Source: Vibrio fortis
GTDB taxonomy: Bacteria > Pseudomonadota > Gammaproteobacteria > Enterobacterales > Vibrionaceae
Length of the DNA stretch: 64,000 nt
Direction of reading: 5' to 3'
Assembly: GCF_000695685.1 (NCBI RefSeq)
Contig: NZ_JFFR01000028.1
Span: 124,001-188,000, forward strand
This document shows positions 45,892-55,295 of this stretch, piece after piece. The number at the start of each line of letters is the position of its first letter. The first letter of the stretch is position 1. Both the position numbers and the translations under genes were made by a program. The notes beneath the pieces were generated by a model. It worked only from the letters and a program-made list of their open reading frames with translations. It was not told where the DNA came from and made no database searches.

Positions 45892-48618
45892 ATGATTACT
45901 AAGCTGCTGACAAAGGTAATTGGCAGTCGCAATGACAGAACACTGCGCCGCCTTAGAAAGATTGTAAAAGAAATTAATAACTACGAACCAACGTTTGAGG
46001 CTCTGTCTGATGAAGAGCTAAAAGCAAAAACTGTTGAGTTCCGTGAGCGCTTAGACAAAGGTGAAACACTAGACCAACTTCTACCAGAAGCATTCGCAAC
46101 AGTACGTGAAGCATCTAAGCGTGTTTACGGCATGCGTCACTTCGACGTTCAGCTGATTGGTGGTATGGTTCTTAACGCTGGTCAAATCGCAGAGATGCGT
46201 ACCGGTGAAGGTAAAACACTAACAGCGACTCTACCTGCTTACCTAAACGCACTTCCAAGTAAGGGGGTTCACGTTGTAACGGTGAACGACTACCTAGCGA
46301 AGCGTGATGCTGAGACAAACCGTCCTCTATTTGAATTCTTAGGCATGACCGTTGGTGTTAACGTACCAAACATGGCTCCACCTGAGAAAAAAGCGGCTTA
46401 CCAAGCAGATATCCTATACGGCACAAACAACGAATTCGGTTTTGACTACCTACGTGACAACATGGCTTTCCGCGCGGAAGACCGTGTACAACGTGAACGC
46501 TTCTTCGCTGTTGTCGATGAGGTGGACTCAATCCTAATCGATGAAGCTCGTACTCCTCTTATTATCTCTGGCCCAGCCGAAGATAGCTCAGATCTTTACA
46601 CTCGAATCAACACACTGATTCCTCACCTAGAACTTCAAGATAAAGAAGATTCAGAAGAGTACCGTGGTGAAGGTCACTACACCATGGACGAGAAGTCTAA
46701 ACAGGTTCACCTGACTGAAAACGGTCAAGAATTTGTTGAAGAGCTAATGGTGAAAAATGGTCTAATGGAAGAGGGCGACACGCTTTACTCTCCAACCAAC
46801 ATCAGCCTACTGCACCACGTTAATGCAGCACTGCGTGCACACGTATTGTTCGAGAAGAACGTAGACTACATCGTTACTGAAGAAGGCGAAGTGGTTATCG
46901 TTGATGAACACACTGGCCGTACTATGCCTGGTCGTCGTTGGTCTGAAGGTCTGCACCAAGCGGTTGAAGCGAAAGAAGGCGTTAAGATTCAGAACGAAAA
47001 CCAGACTCTGGCTTCGATCACTTTCCAGAACTTCTTCCGTCTATACGAAAAACTGTCAGGTATGACAGGTACGGCAGATACAGAAGCATTCGAATTCCAA
47101 TCGATCTACGGCTTAGAGACAGTGGTTATCCCAACTAACAAGCCTATGGTTCGTAACGATATGCCTGACGTGGTTTATCGTACTGAAGCTGACAAGTTCA
47201 ACGCCATCATTGAAGACATCAAAGAGCGTGTTGCTGCAGGTCAACCATCGCTGGTCGGTACGGTTTCTATCGAGAAATCTGAACTGCTGTCGAACGCTTT
47301 GAAAAAGGCAAAAATTAAGCACAACGTACTGAACGCTAAGTTCCACGAAAAAGAAGCGGAAATCGTAGCGCAAGCAGGTACGCCAGGTGCAGTGACTATC
47401 GCAACTAACATGGCTGGTCGTGGTACCGATATCGTGTTAGGTGGTAGCTGGCAAGCAGAAGTTGAAAAACTACAAGATCCAACTCAAGAGCAGATCGACA
47501 AGATCAAAGCAGATTGGAAAGTGGTTCATGACAAAGTACTAGAGTCTGGTGGTCTACACATCATCGGTACTGAACGTCACGAATCTCGTCGTATCGATAA
47601 CCAGCTACGTGGTCGTTCTGGTCGTCAAGGTGACGCAGGTTCTTCTCGTTTCTACCTATCAATGGAAGACTCGCTACTGCGTATTTTCACATCTGACCGT
47701 ATGGCTGGTCTTATCCAGAGCGGTATGGAAGAGGGTGAAGCGATTGAGTCTAAGATGCTATCGCGCTCTATCGAAAAAGCACAACGTAAAGTTGAAGGCC
47801 GCAACTTCGATATCCGTAAACAGCTTCTAGAATACGATGACGTAGCGAACGATCAGCGTAAAGTGGTTTACGAACTGCGTGATGAGCTAATGAGCTCTGA
47901 AGACATCAGCGAGATGATTGAACACAACCGTGAAGACGTGTTCACATCGGTTATTGATGAATACATCCCGCCGCAATCACTAGAAGACATGTGGGATATC
48001 CCAGGTCTTCAAGACCGTCTGAAAAACGACTTCGACCTAGACTTTGATATTCAAGGTTGGTTGGACGAAGACGATAAGCTTTACGAAGAAGCGTTACGCG
48101 AACGCATCCTAGGTATGGCTGTTGATGTTTACAAACAGAAAGAAGAAGTGGTCGGCGAGCAAGTTCTGCGCAACTTCGAGAAGTCTGTCATGCTACAAAC
48201 TCTTGATGGTTTGTGGAAAGAACACTTGGCGGCAATGGACCACCTTCGTCAAGGTATCCACCTACGTGGTTACGCACAGAAGAACCCGAAACAAGAGTAC
48301 AAGCGCGAGTCGTTTGAACTGTTTGAAGGCCTACTAGAAGTGCTAAAGTCTGACGTGATTACTATCCTTTCGAAAGTTCGAGTTCAACAACAAGAAGAAG
48401 TAGAGAAGATGGAAGCGCAGCGTCAAGCTCAAGCGGAAGAAGCAGCGCGCCGTGCACAAGCTCAACACGCTTCAGCTGAAAACCAACTATCTGATGGCGA
48501 AGAGTCAGCAGAAGGGCATCAACCAGTTGTACGTGATGAGCGCAAAGTTGGCCGTAATGAGCCATGTCCATGTGGCAGCGGGAAAAAATACAAGCAGTGT
48601 CACGGTAAAATCGCGTAA
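45892..48618 (+). CDS. secA: Protein translocase ATPase SecA
   Basis: SecA drives preproteins through SecYEG. It is 908 residues (E. coli 901). Walker A is MRTGEGKT, Walker B is VDEVDSILIDEA; the preprotein-cross-linking, helical wing and scaffold domains are full length. The C-terminus carries the zinc-binding CPCGSGKKYKQCHG that contacts SecB and phospholipid. The ribosome site is weak (GAAGAG about 11 nt away), which fits regulated initiation. Confidence 0.98.
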   Translation: MITKLLTKVIGSRNDRTLRRLRKIVKEINNYEPTFEALSDEELKAKTVEFRERLDKGETLDQLLPEAFATVREASKRVYGMRHFDVQLIGGMVLNAGQIAEMRTGEGKTLTATLPAYLNALPSKGVHVVTVNDYLAKRDAETNRPLFEFLGMTVGVNVPNMAPPEKKAAYQADILYGTNNEFGFDYLRDNMAFRAEDRVQRERFFAVVDEVDSILIDEARTPLIISGPAEDSSDLYTRINTLIPHLELQDKEDSEEYRGEGHYTMDEKSKQVHLTENGQEFVEELMVKNGLMEEGDTLYSPTNISLLHHVNAALRAHVLFEKNVDYIVTEEGEVVIVDEHTGRTMPGRRWSEGLHQAVEAKEGVKIQNENQTLASITFQNFFRLYEKLSGMTGTADTEAFEFQSIYGLETVVIPTNKPMVRNDMPDVVYRTEADKFNAIIEDIKERVAAGQPSLVGTVSIEKSELLSNALKKAKIKHNVLNAKFHEKEAEIVAQAGTPGAVTIATNMAGRGTDIVLGGSWQAEVEKLQDPTQEQIDKIKADWKVVHDKVLESGGLHIIGTERHESRRIDNQLRGRSGRQGDAGSSRFYLSMEDSLLRIFTSDRMAGLIQSGMEEGEAIESKMLSRSIEKAQRKVEGRNFDIRKQLLEYDDVANDQRKVVYELRDELMSSEDISEMIEHNREDVFTSVIDEYIPPQSLEDMWDIPGLQDRLKNDFDLDFDIQGWLDEDDKLYEEALRERILGMAVDVYKQKEEVVGEQVLRNFEKSVMLQTLDGLWKEHLAAMDHLRQGIHLRGYAQKNPKQEYKRESFELFEGLLEVLKSDVITILSKVRVQQQEEVEKMEAQRQAQAEEAARRAQAQHASAENQLSDGEESAEGHQPVVRDERKVGRNEPCPCGSGKKYKQCHGKIA

Positions 48619-48747
48619 GTTTAATGAATCGTCGCTGTAGCGCATGATAGCTACGTTGGTGGTACTCACTTACTATCGTAAGCTCCGTGCCACCGCCTTG
48701 CTCTCAGGCACTACAACTTAGCTTCATAAAACTGACAAATAGAATAT

Positions 48748-48774
48748 AAAGAGTCGCTTAGGCGGCTCTTTTTG
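48748..48774 (+). terminator. Terminator after secA
   Basis: AAAGAGTCGC pairs with GCGGCTCTTT (one T-G pair) around TTAG, then T residues. It lies about 130 nt after the secA stop; the DNA between shows no gene. Confidence 0.8.
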
Positions 48775-48799
48775 TATGTGAATATAATAAGGTTTCGAT

Positions 48800-48903
48800 A
48801 CCGTCATCCTCGAGAGTGAGGGACGAGCGAGTCGGGGATCTTTCGAACTAACAAAAGAGCAGATTCCCTATCTAATTCGTTCCTCATTGTAGGGAATGAC
48901 GGT
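48800..48903. repeat. MITE-like imperfect inverted repeat
   Basis: The left arm (48800-48841, starting ACCGTCATCCTCGAGAGTGA) and the right arm (48861-48903, ending TGTAGGGAATGACGGT) are imperfect reverse complements of 42 and 43 bp around a 19-nt loop; the outermost 8 bp are perfect. It has no coding potential. From memory, repeats with this GTCATCC/GGAATGAC core are common in Vibrio intergenic regions. It lies 24 bp before mutT. Confidence 0.75.
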
Positions 48904-48927
48904 AGAGACATAGAAGGAACACCATCA

Positions 48928-49326
48928 ATGAAAAGAATCCATATTGTAGCGGGCATTATCTTCAATCAGGATAAATCGGAAATCTTTATTACTAAGCGTC
49001 CGAGTGATAAACACAAAGGCGGCTTTTGGGAGTTTCCAGGCGGTAAGGTTGAAGAGGGTGAAACCATTGAACAAGCCATGATTCGTGAGCTAGATGAAGA
49101 GATCGGAATTACGGTGACAGAGCAGAGCTTGTTTGAACACCTAGAGTTTGATTATCCAGAAAAGTCTCTTAAATTTGATTTCATCTGTGTTAATGCTTTC
49201 GAGCAGGAGCCTTATGGCAAAGAAGGACAACAAGGGCTGTGGGTTGCTATTGAAGCATTGCCAAACTACGAATTCCCGGAAGCAAACGTGCCGATTTTAC
49301 AGCGTGTAGTAAAAGAGTACTCGTAA
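48928..49326 (+). CDS. mutT: 8-oxo-dGTP diphosphatase MutT
   Basis: MutT removes 8-oxo-dGTP so that it is not misincorporated opposite A. It is 132 residues (E. coli 129). The Nudix box runs from residue 39 to 61 (G-x5-E-x7-RELDEEIGI), preceded by the conserved GGFWEFPGGK. The start follows GAAGGAA. E. coli also has mutT directly after secA. Its closeness to the MITE-like repeat suggests that repeat could form part of its 5' leader. Confidence 0.95.
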   Translation: MKRIHIVAGIIFNQDKSEIFITKRPSDKHKGGFWEFPGGKVEEGETIEQAMIRELDEEIGITVTEQSLFEHLEFDYPEKSLKFDFICVNAFEQEPYGKEGQQGLWVAIEALPNYEFPEANVPILQRVVKEYS

Positions 49327-49430
49327 AGGCTAGCCTGAGTCTGAGATTGTTGTTAGTTTAAAGAGATAGTGAACTTGAGTCGCTCTGCGAATGTATGCAG
49401 GGGACAAACCAAACAATGGAGATAAATGCA

Positions 49431-50240
49431 GTGGTAAGAATTGCAATTGCAGGAGCAGCAGGTCGCATGGGCCGTAACTTGGTGAAGGCTACTCACCAAA
49501 ACAAAGATGCGACGGTTGGTGCTGGTTCAGAGCGCCCAGAGTCATCGCTGGTCGGTGTCGATATCGGTGAGCTGTGTGGTGAAGGTCGTTTTGAGGTTGC
49601 CCTGGTTGATGATCTAGCAAAAGTGGTAGAAGAGTTTGACGTGATCGTCGACTTTACTGCGCCTGTCAGCACTCTAGCGAACATTGAACTGTGCAAGAAG
49701 CATGGCAAAAAGCTCGTGATTGGTACAACCGGCTTCTCTGAAGAAGAGAAACAAGTGATTGCCGCTGCGTCTAAAGAGATGCCAATTGTTATGGCTCCTA
49801 ACTACAGTGTTGGTGTGAACCTAGTATTTAAGCTGCTTGAGAAAGCGGCAAAAGTAATGGGTGATTACTGTGATGTTGAAATTGTTGAAGCGCACCACCG
49901 TCATAAAGTCGATGCGCCATCAGGCACTGCGATTGGTATGGGCGAAGCGATCGCGGGCGCTATGGGTAATGATCTGAATGACGTTGCGGTTTGGGCTCGT
50001 GAAGGCATTACCGGTGAGCGCACTAAAGATGAGATCGGTTTTGCAACTATTCGTGCCGGCGACATCATTGGTGAGCACACAGCAATGTTTGCAGATATTG
50101 GTGAACGTGTCGAAATTACCCACAAAGCAACGGATCGTATGACTTTTGCTAACGGTGCGATCAAGGCGGCGGTTTGGTTGGATAGCAAACCAGCAGGCTT
50201 TTATACCATGACAGATGTGCTTGGTTTGAATGAACTGTAA
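49431..50240 (+). CDS. dapB: 4-hydroxy-tetrahydrodipicolinate reductase
   Basis: DapB makes tetrahydrodipicolinate for lysine and meso-DAP. The nucleotide site is AIAGAAGRMGRN, and the catalytic/substrate motif is HHRHKVDAPSGT. The most likely start is the GTG at 49431 (VVRIAIAGA), 9 nt after GGAG, giving 269 residues. ATGs at 49395 and 49416 are in frame but would add residues that the family usually lacks. It supplies meso-DAP to MurE, encoded 16 kb upstream. Confidence 0.95.
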   Translation: MVRIAIAGAAGRMGRNLVKATHQNKDATVGAGSERPESSLVGVDIGELCGEGRFEVALVDDLAKVVEEFDVIVDFTAPVSTLANIELCKKHGKKLVIGTTGFSEEEKQVIAAASKEMPIVMAPNYSVGVNLVFKLLEKAAKVMGDYCDVEIVEAHHRHKVDAPSGTAIGMGEAIAGAMGNDLNDVAVWAREGITGERTKDEIGFATIRAGDIIGEHTAMFADIGERVEITHKATDRMTFANGAIKAAVWLDSKPAGFYTMTDVLGLNEL

Positions 50241-50253
50241 ATAGATAATTATG

Positions 50254-50284
50254 CGCTGGCAATTGCCGGCGCTTTGTTTATTTA
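50254..50284 (+). terminator. Terminator after dapB
   Basis: GCGCTGGC pairs with GCCGGCGC (one T-G pair) around AATT, followed by TTTGTTTATTT. The remaining 440 bp before carA hold a G/T-rich tract (about 50335-50416), a CACTCTAA/TTAGAGTG hairpin near 50450, and the carA control region. Confidence 0.8.
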
Positions 50285-50587
50285 GCCAATTCTAATGATA
50301 ATTAAACTTAACTAAGGTGGTGGAAATACGCTTAGTTTATTGTGTTTTTTGTCTTGTTTTGGTTGTTTTTTGTTTGAGTTTGTCTTTATTTCTTGTTTCA
50401 TCTTGTTATTTAACGTTTGCGCTTTCTTATCAATATTTCTATCACTCTAACTTAGAGTGAAATGATACCGAGAGTTGAAAAAATCTCAATTTCCCCTCCT
50501 TGTCCCTGTAAAACTAGTACTTTTGAAGCTTTAAAAGAGAAAGTTGGATAAGTGGCTACAAATGTTTAATTTCTTTTGCGTTAAATG

Positions 50588-50616
50588 TTGACACAAATCA
50601 CGGGCATCACTAAAAT
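50588..50616 (+). promoter_or_regulatory. carAB promoter P1
   Basis: TTGACA (50588-50593) and TAAAAT (50611-50616) are 17 bp apart, a strong sigma-70 match, about 100 bp before carA. By analogy with E. coli it would be the upstream, pyrimidine-controlled promoter; no UTP-control element is proven here. Confidence 0.65.
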
Positions 50617-50659
50617 ACCGCCAATTTGTCTAATTTCCATAAACACGCAGTTTTGGGTG

Positions 50660-50713
50660 TTGCAGGAAGGTAGATTTGCAAATTAAATCAATTTTAATGC
50701 ATTTTTATTTCTG
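50660..50713 (+). promoter_or_regulatory. carAB promoter P2 with tandem ARG-box-like sites
   Basis: TTGCAG (50660-50665) and TTAAAT (50683-50688) are 17 bp apart. The -10 lies inside TTTGCAAATTAAATCAAT (50675-50692), which resembles the 18-bp ARG box; a second, weaker box starts exactly 21 bp later (50696-50713). A 21-bp period is the normal spacing of paired ArgR sites. E. coli carAB P2 is controlled by ArgR in the same way. Confidence 0.5.
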
Positions 50714-50722
50714 GAGGTTGTC

Positions 50723-51862
50723 TTGAAAAAGTCAGCATTGCTAGTCCTAGAAGATGGGACAGTATTCCACGGTGAATCCATTGGCGCAGACGGTTCTGCT
50801 GTTGGTGAAGTCGTTTTTAATACCTCGATGACGGGGTACCAAGAAATCCTCACTGATCCTTCCTATTCTCAACAAATTGTAACGCTTACTTACCCTCACA
50901 TTGGCAATACCGGAACCAATTCCGAAGACGAAGAATCCTCTTCAATCCACGCTCAAGGCCTTGTGATTCGCGATCTCCCTCTTATCGCTTCTAACTTCCG
51001 TAATGAACAATCCCTTTCTGATTACCTAAAGTCGCAAAACGTTGTTGGTATCGCTGATATCGATACTCGTAAGCTGACGCGTATTCTTCGCGAGAAGGGT
51101 GCTCAAAACGGTTGTATCGTAGCGGGTAACAACATCGACGAGGCTCTAGCGCTGGCTAAGGCTAAAGAATTCCCTGGCCTAAAAGGTATGGACCTTGCGA
51201 AAGAAGTTACAACAAAAGAAGCGTATCAATGGAAACAAGGTTCGTGGACGCTTACGGGTGGACTTCCTGAAGCGAAAGCAGACTCAGAATTGCCATATCA
51301 CGTTGTTGCCTACGACTTCGGTGCAAAACGTAACATCTTGCGCATGCTTGTTGACCGCGGCTGCCGCCTAACAGTTGTTCCAGCTGAAACGTCTGCGGAA
51401 GAAGTTCTAGCACTGAACCCAGACGGTGTTTTCCTTTCAAATGGCCCTGGTGACCCAGAACCATGTACTTACGCGATTGAAGCGACAAAAGTATTCTTAG
51501 AGAAAGGTCTACCAATCTTCGGTATCTGTCTTGGTCACCAAATCCTAGCGCTAGCTTCTGGTGCGAAGACGGTGAAAATGAAGTTTGGTCACCACGGTGC
51601 AAACCACCCAGTTAAAGATTTAGATCGTGATGTTGTGATGATCACTTCACAAAACCACGGTTTTGCTGCAGATGAAGAGACGCTGCCTGAAAACCTACGT
51701 GCAACGCACAAGTCGCTATTTGATGGTTCTCTGCAAGGTATCCACCGCACAGATAAGCCAGCATTCAGCTTCCAAGGTCACCCAGAAGCGAGCCCAGGTC
51801 CAGAAGACGCGGCACCGCTATTCGACCACTTCATTGAACTAATTAAACAGCACACAGCGTAA
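50723..51862 (+). CDS. carA: Carbamoyl-phosphate synthase small subunit
   Basis: CarA is the glutaminase subunit that feeds ammonia to CarB, making carbamoyl phosphate for arginine and pyrimidines. It is 379 residues (E. coli 382). The class I amidotransferase nucleophile is Cys269 in FGICLGHQI. The start is TTG (MKKSALLVLEDGT) after GGAGG; E. coli carA also begins with TTG. carB starts 17 nt after the stop. Confidence 0.97.
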   Translation: MKKSALLVLEDGTVFHGESIGADGSAVGEVVFNTSMTGYQEILTDPSYSQQIVTLTYPHIGNTGTNSEDEESSSIHAQGLVIRDLPLIASNFRNEQSLSDYLKSQNVVGIADIDTRKLTRILREKGAQNGCIVAGNNIDEALALAKAKEFPGLKGMDLAKEVTTKEAYQWKQGSWTLTGGLPEAKADSELPYHVVAYDFGAKRNILRMLVDRGCRLTVVPAETSAEEVLALNPDGVFLSNGPGDPEPCTYAIEATKVFLEKGLPIFGICLGHQILALASGAKTVKMKFGHHGANHPVKDLDRDVVMITSQNHGFAADEETLPENLRATHKSLFDGSLQGIHRTDKPAFSFQGHPEASPGPEDAAPLFDHFIELIKQHTA

Positions 51863-51878
51863 TTCGGAGTAGTAGACA

Positions 51879-54800
51879 ATGCCAAAACGTACTGACATTA
51901 AAAGTATTCTAATTCTAGGTGCTGGCCCGATCGTTATCGGCCAAGCATGTGAGTTCGATTACTCTGGTGCTCAAGCTTGTAAAGCGCTTCGCGAAGAAGG
52001 TTACCGAGTTATTCTTGTAAACTCGAACCCAGCGACCATCATGACTGACCCAGATATGGCTGATGCAACTTACATCGAGCCTATTCAATGGGAAGTTGTT
52101 CGCAACATCATCGCGAAAGAGAAGCCTGATGCAGTTCTACCTACAATGGGTGGCCAAACAGCACTTAACTGTGCACTAGACCTAGAGAAACACGGTGTTC
52201 TTGAAGAGTTCGGTGTAGAGATGATTGGTGCAACGGCTGACGCTATCGATAAAGCAGAAGACCGTTCTCGTTTCGATAAAGCGATGAAGTCTATTGGCCT
52301 TGAGTGTCCACGTGCGGATACTGCTAAAACCATGGAAGAAGCTTACGCTGTTCTAGATATGGTTGGCTTCCCTTGTATCATCCGTCCATCATTCACTATG
52401 GGTGGCACTGGCGGTGGTATCGCATACAACAAAGAAGAGTTCGAAGAGATCTGTCGCCGCGGTTTAGACCTTTCTCCAACAAACGAACTTCTAATCGATG
52501 AGTCTCTAATCGGTTGGAAAGAGTACGAGATGGAAGTGGTTCGTGACAAAGCGGACAACTGTATCATCGTATGTGCGATTGAAAACTTCGACCCAATGGG
52601 TATCCACACGGGTGACTCAATCACAGTTGCACCAGCACAGACTCTAACAGACAAAGAATACCAACTGATGCGTAACGCTTCTCTAGCGGTACTGCGTGAG
52701 ATTGGTGTTGAAACAGGTGGTTCAAACGTACAGTTTGGTATCAACCCGAAAGATGGCCGTATGGTTATCATCGAGATGAACCCACGTGTATCTCGCTCTT
52801 CTGCTCTAGCATCGAAAGCAACAGGTTTCCCAATCGCTAAGATTGCAGCGAAGCTGGCAGTTGGCTTCACTCTAGATGAGCTAATGAACGACATCACGGG
52901 TGGCGCAACTCCAGCATCATTCGAACCAACAATCGACTACGTTGTAACTAAGATTCCTCGTTTCAACTTCGAGAAATTTGCAGGTGCTAACGACCGCCTA
53001 ACGACGCAAATGAAGTCTGTTGGTGAAGTTATGGCTATCGGCCGTAACCAACAAGAATCTCTACAAAAAGCACTTCGCGGCCTAGAAGTTGGCGCGACTG
53101 GCTTTGACGAAATGGTTGACCTAGATGCGCCAGACGCACTAACAACAATTCGTCACGAACTAAAAGAAGCGGGCGCAGAGCGTATTTGGTACATCGCGGA
53201 TGCATTCCGTGCGGGTATGTCTGTAGATGGCGTATTCAACCTAACGCAAATCGACCGTTGGTTCCTAGTTCAAATCGAAGACATCGTTAAGCTTGAGCAA
53301 GAACTTAAAGCGAAAGGCTTTGCTGGTCTAAATAAAGAAGAGCTTAACAAGCTGAAGCGTAAAGGTTTTGCTGATGCTCGCCTATCTAAGATTCTAGGTG
53401 TTGCTGAGAGTGAAATTCGTCGTCTACGTGACCAATACGACATCCACCCAGTGTACAAGCGCGTTGATACGTGTGCGGCTGAGTTCTCATCTGATACGGC
53501 TTACATGTACTCATCTTACGATGACGAGTGTGAAGCGAACCCAACAGACAAAGACAAGATCATGATTCTAGGTGGCGGTCCAAACCGTATCGGCCAAGGT
53601 ATTGAATTTGACTACTGTTGTGTACACGCATCACTAGCTCTACGTGAAGATGGCTACGAAACTATCATGGTTAACTGTAACCCTGAGACTGTTTCAACGG
53701 ACTACGACACGTCTGACCGTCTGTACTTCGAACCAGTAACACTGGAAGACGTACTAGCAATCGCTCGTGTTGAGAAGCCAAAAGGCGTTATCGTTCAGTA
53801 CGGTGGTCAAACGCCACTTAAACTGGCTCGCGCACTTGAAGCGGCTGGCGTGCCAATCATCGGTACTAGCCCAGATGCAATCGACCGTGCAGAAGACCGT
53901 GAGCGTTTCCAAGTGGCTGTTGACCGTCTAGGCCTTCTACAGCCAGAGAACGCGACAGTAACAACAATGGAACAAGCAGTTGAGAAATCTCGCGAAATCG
54001 GCTTCCCATTGGTTGTACGTCCTTCTTACGTACTTGGTGGTCGTGCGATGGAAATCGTATACGACGAGCAAGACCTACGTCGCTACTTCAACGAAGCAGT
54101 AAGCGTATCAAACGAATCTCCAGTTCTACTAGATAGCTTCCTAGACGACGCAGTTGAAGTCGATATCGATGCTATCTGCGACGGTGAGCGCGTAGTGATC
54201 GGCGGTATCATGGAACACATCGAGCAAGCCGGTGTTCACTCAGGTGACTCAGCATGTTCTCTTCCTGCATACACGCTAAGCCAAGAAATCCAAGACGTAA
54301 TGCGTGAGCAAGTTGAAAAGCTAGCATTCGAGCTAGGTGTTCGCGGTCTAATGAACACGCAGTTTGCTGTGAAGAACAACAAAGTATACCTAATCGAGGT
54401 GAACCCTCGTGCTGCGCGTACAGTACCGTTCGTATCTAAAGCAACAGGCGCGCCAATCGCTAAGATTGCAGCACGTGTTATGGCGGGTCAATCTCTAGAA
54501 GCTCAAGGCTTTACTAAAGAAATCATCCCACCATACTACTCTGTTAAAGAAGTAGTACTACCGTTCAACAAATTCCCAGGTGTTGACCCACTGTTAGGCC
54601 CAGAAATGCGCTCTACAGGTGAGGTTATGGGTGTTGGTGCAACGTTCGCAGAAGCATACGCAAAAGCAGAACTAGGCTGTGGCAATGTTTACCCTGAAGG
54701 TGGTCGTGCGCTACTTTCTGTTCGCGCTGGTGATAAAGAGCGTGTTGTTGACCTAGCATCTAAGCTGTCTAAGCTTGGTTACCAACTAGATGCAACACAC

Positions 54801-55109
54801 GGTACTGCGGTTATCCTAGGCGAAGCGGGCATCAACCCACGTCTAGTGAACAAGGTACACGAAGGTCGTCCTCACATTCTTGACCGTATCAAGAACAACG
54901 AGTACACCTACATCGTGAACACTGCGGCTGGTCGTCAAGCGATTGAAGACTCTAAAGTACTTCGTCGTGGTGCTCTAGCAGAGAAAGTGAACTACACCAC
55001 AACGCTAAACGCAGCGTTTGCAACGTGTATGGCTCACACAGCTGACGCGAAAACAACGGTAACTTCAGTACAAGAGCTACACGCTCAGGTTAAAGCTTCT
55101 GAAGCATAA
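51879..55109 (+). CDS. carB: Carbamoyl-phosphate synthase large subunit
   Basis: CarB makes carbamoyl phosphate from bicarbonate, ammonia and two ATP. It is 1076 residues (E. coli 1073). Two ATP-grasp halves are visible: the first begins LILGAGPIVIGQACEFDYSG, the second LGGGPNRIGQGIEFDYC near residue 563. The C-terminal MGS-like domain binds the allosteric effectors UMP and ornithine. A strong terminator ends the operon. Confidence 0.98.
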   Translation: MPKRTDIKSILILGAGPIVIGQACEFDYSGAQACKALREEGYRVILVNSNPATIMTDPDMADATYIEPIQWEVVRNIIAKEKPDAVLPTMGGQTALNCALDLEKHGVLEEFGVEMIGATADAIDKAEDRSRFDKAMKSIGLECPRADTAKTMEEAYAVLDMVGFPCIIRPSFTMGGTGGGIAYNKEEFEEICRRGLDLSPTNELLIDESLIGWKEYEMEVVRDKADNCIIVCAIENFDPMGIHTGDSITVAPAQTLTDKEYQLMRNASLAVLREIGVETGGSNVQFGINPKDGRMVIIEMNPRVSRSSALASKATGFPIAKIAAKLAVGFTLDELMNDITGGATPASFEPTIDYVVTKIPRFNFEKFAGANDRLTTQMKSVGEVMAIGRNQQESLQKALRGLEVGATGFDEMVDLDAPDALTTIRHELKEAGAERIWYIADAFRAGMSVDGVFNLTQIDRWFLVQIEDIVKLEQELKAKGFAGLNKEELNKLKRKGFADARLSKILGVAESEIRRLRDQYDIHPVYKRVDTCAAEFSSDTAYMYSSYDDECEANPTDKDKIMILGGGPNRIGQGIEFDYCCVHASLALREDGYETIMVNCNPETVSTDYDTSDRLYFEPVTLEDVLAIARVEKPKGVIVQYGGQTPLKLARALEAAGVPIIGTSPDAIDRAEDRERFQVAVDRLGLLQPENATVTTMEQAVEKSREIGFPLVVRPSYVLGGRAMEIVYDEQDLRRYFNEAVSVSNESPVLLDSFLDDAVEVDIDAICDGERVVIGGIMEHIEQAGVHSGDSACSLPAYTLSQEIQDVMREQVEKLAFELGVRGLMNTQFAVKNNKVYLIEVNPRAARTVPFVSKATGAPIAKIAARVMAGQSLEAQGFTKEIIPPYYSVKEVVLPFNKFPGVDPLLGPEMRSTGEVMGVGATFAEAYAKAELGCGNVYPEGGRALLSVRAGDKERVVDLASKLSKLGYQLDATHGTAVILGEAGINPRLVNKVHEGRPHILDRIKNNEYTYIVNTAAGRQAIEDSKVLRRGALAEKVNYTTTLNAAFATCMAHTADAKTTVTSVQELHAQVKASEA

Positions 55110-55136
55110 TCGCTGTTAAACGGATATAAATGTCGC

Positions 55137-55165
55137 AAAGGCCGCTCAACTGAGCGGCCTTTTTT
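55137..55165 (+). terminator. Terminator after carB
   Basis: AAAGGCCGCTC pairs perfectly with GAGCGGCCTTT around AACT, then a T run. Confidence 0.92.
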
Positions 55166-55295
55166 ATGTGAGGTGCACGAACTAAGAGTGTGAAAGTAAC
55201 GATGAAAAAATGGAATAGGTCACTGTCTTGTGTTTCGTTGTTTTCATTTTTATTTCAGTGGTAATTTGTGCTCTCAACGTTAAGGAGTGAGATAC

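Noticed and set aside
50462..50551. 29-codon frame (starting MIPRVEKIS) in the dapB-carA gap
   Set aside because: It lies upstream of both carA promoters, its start is inside a hairpin region, and it has no other sign of coding; probably chance.
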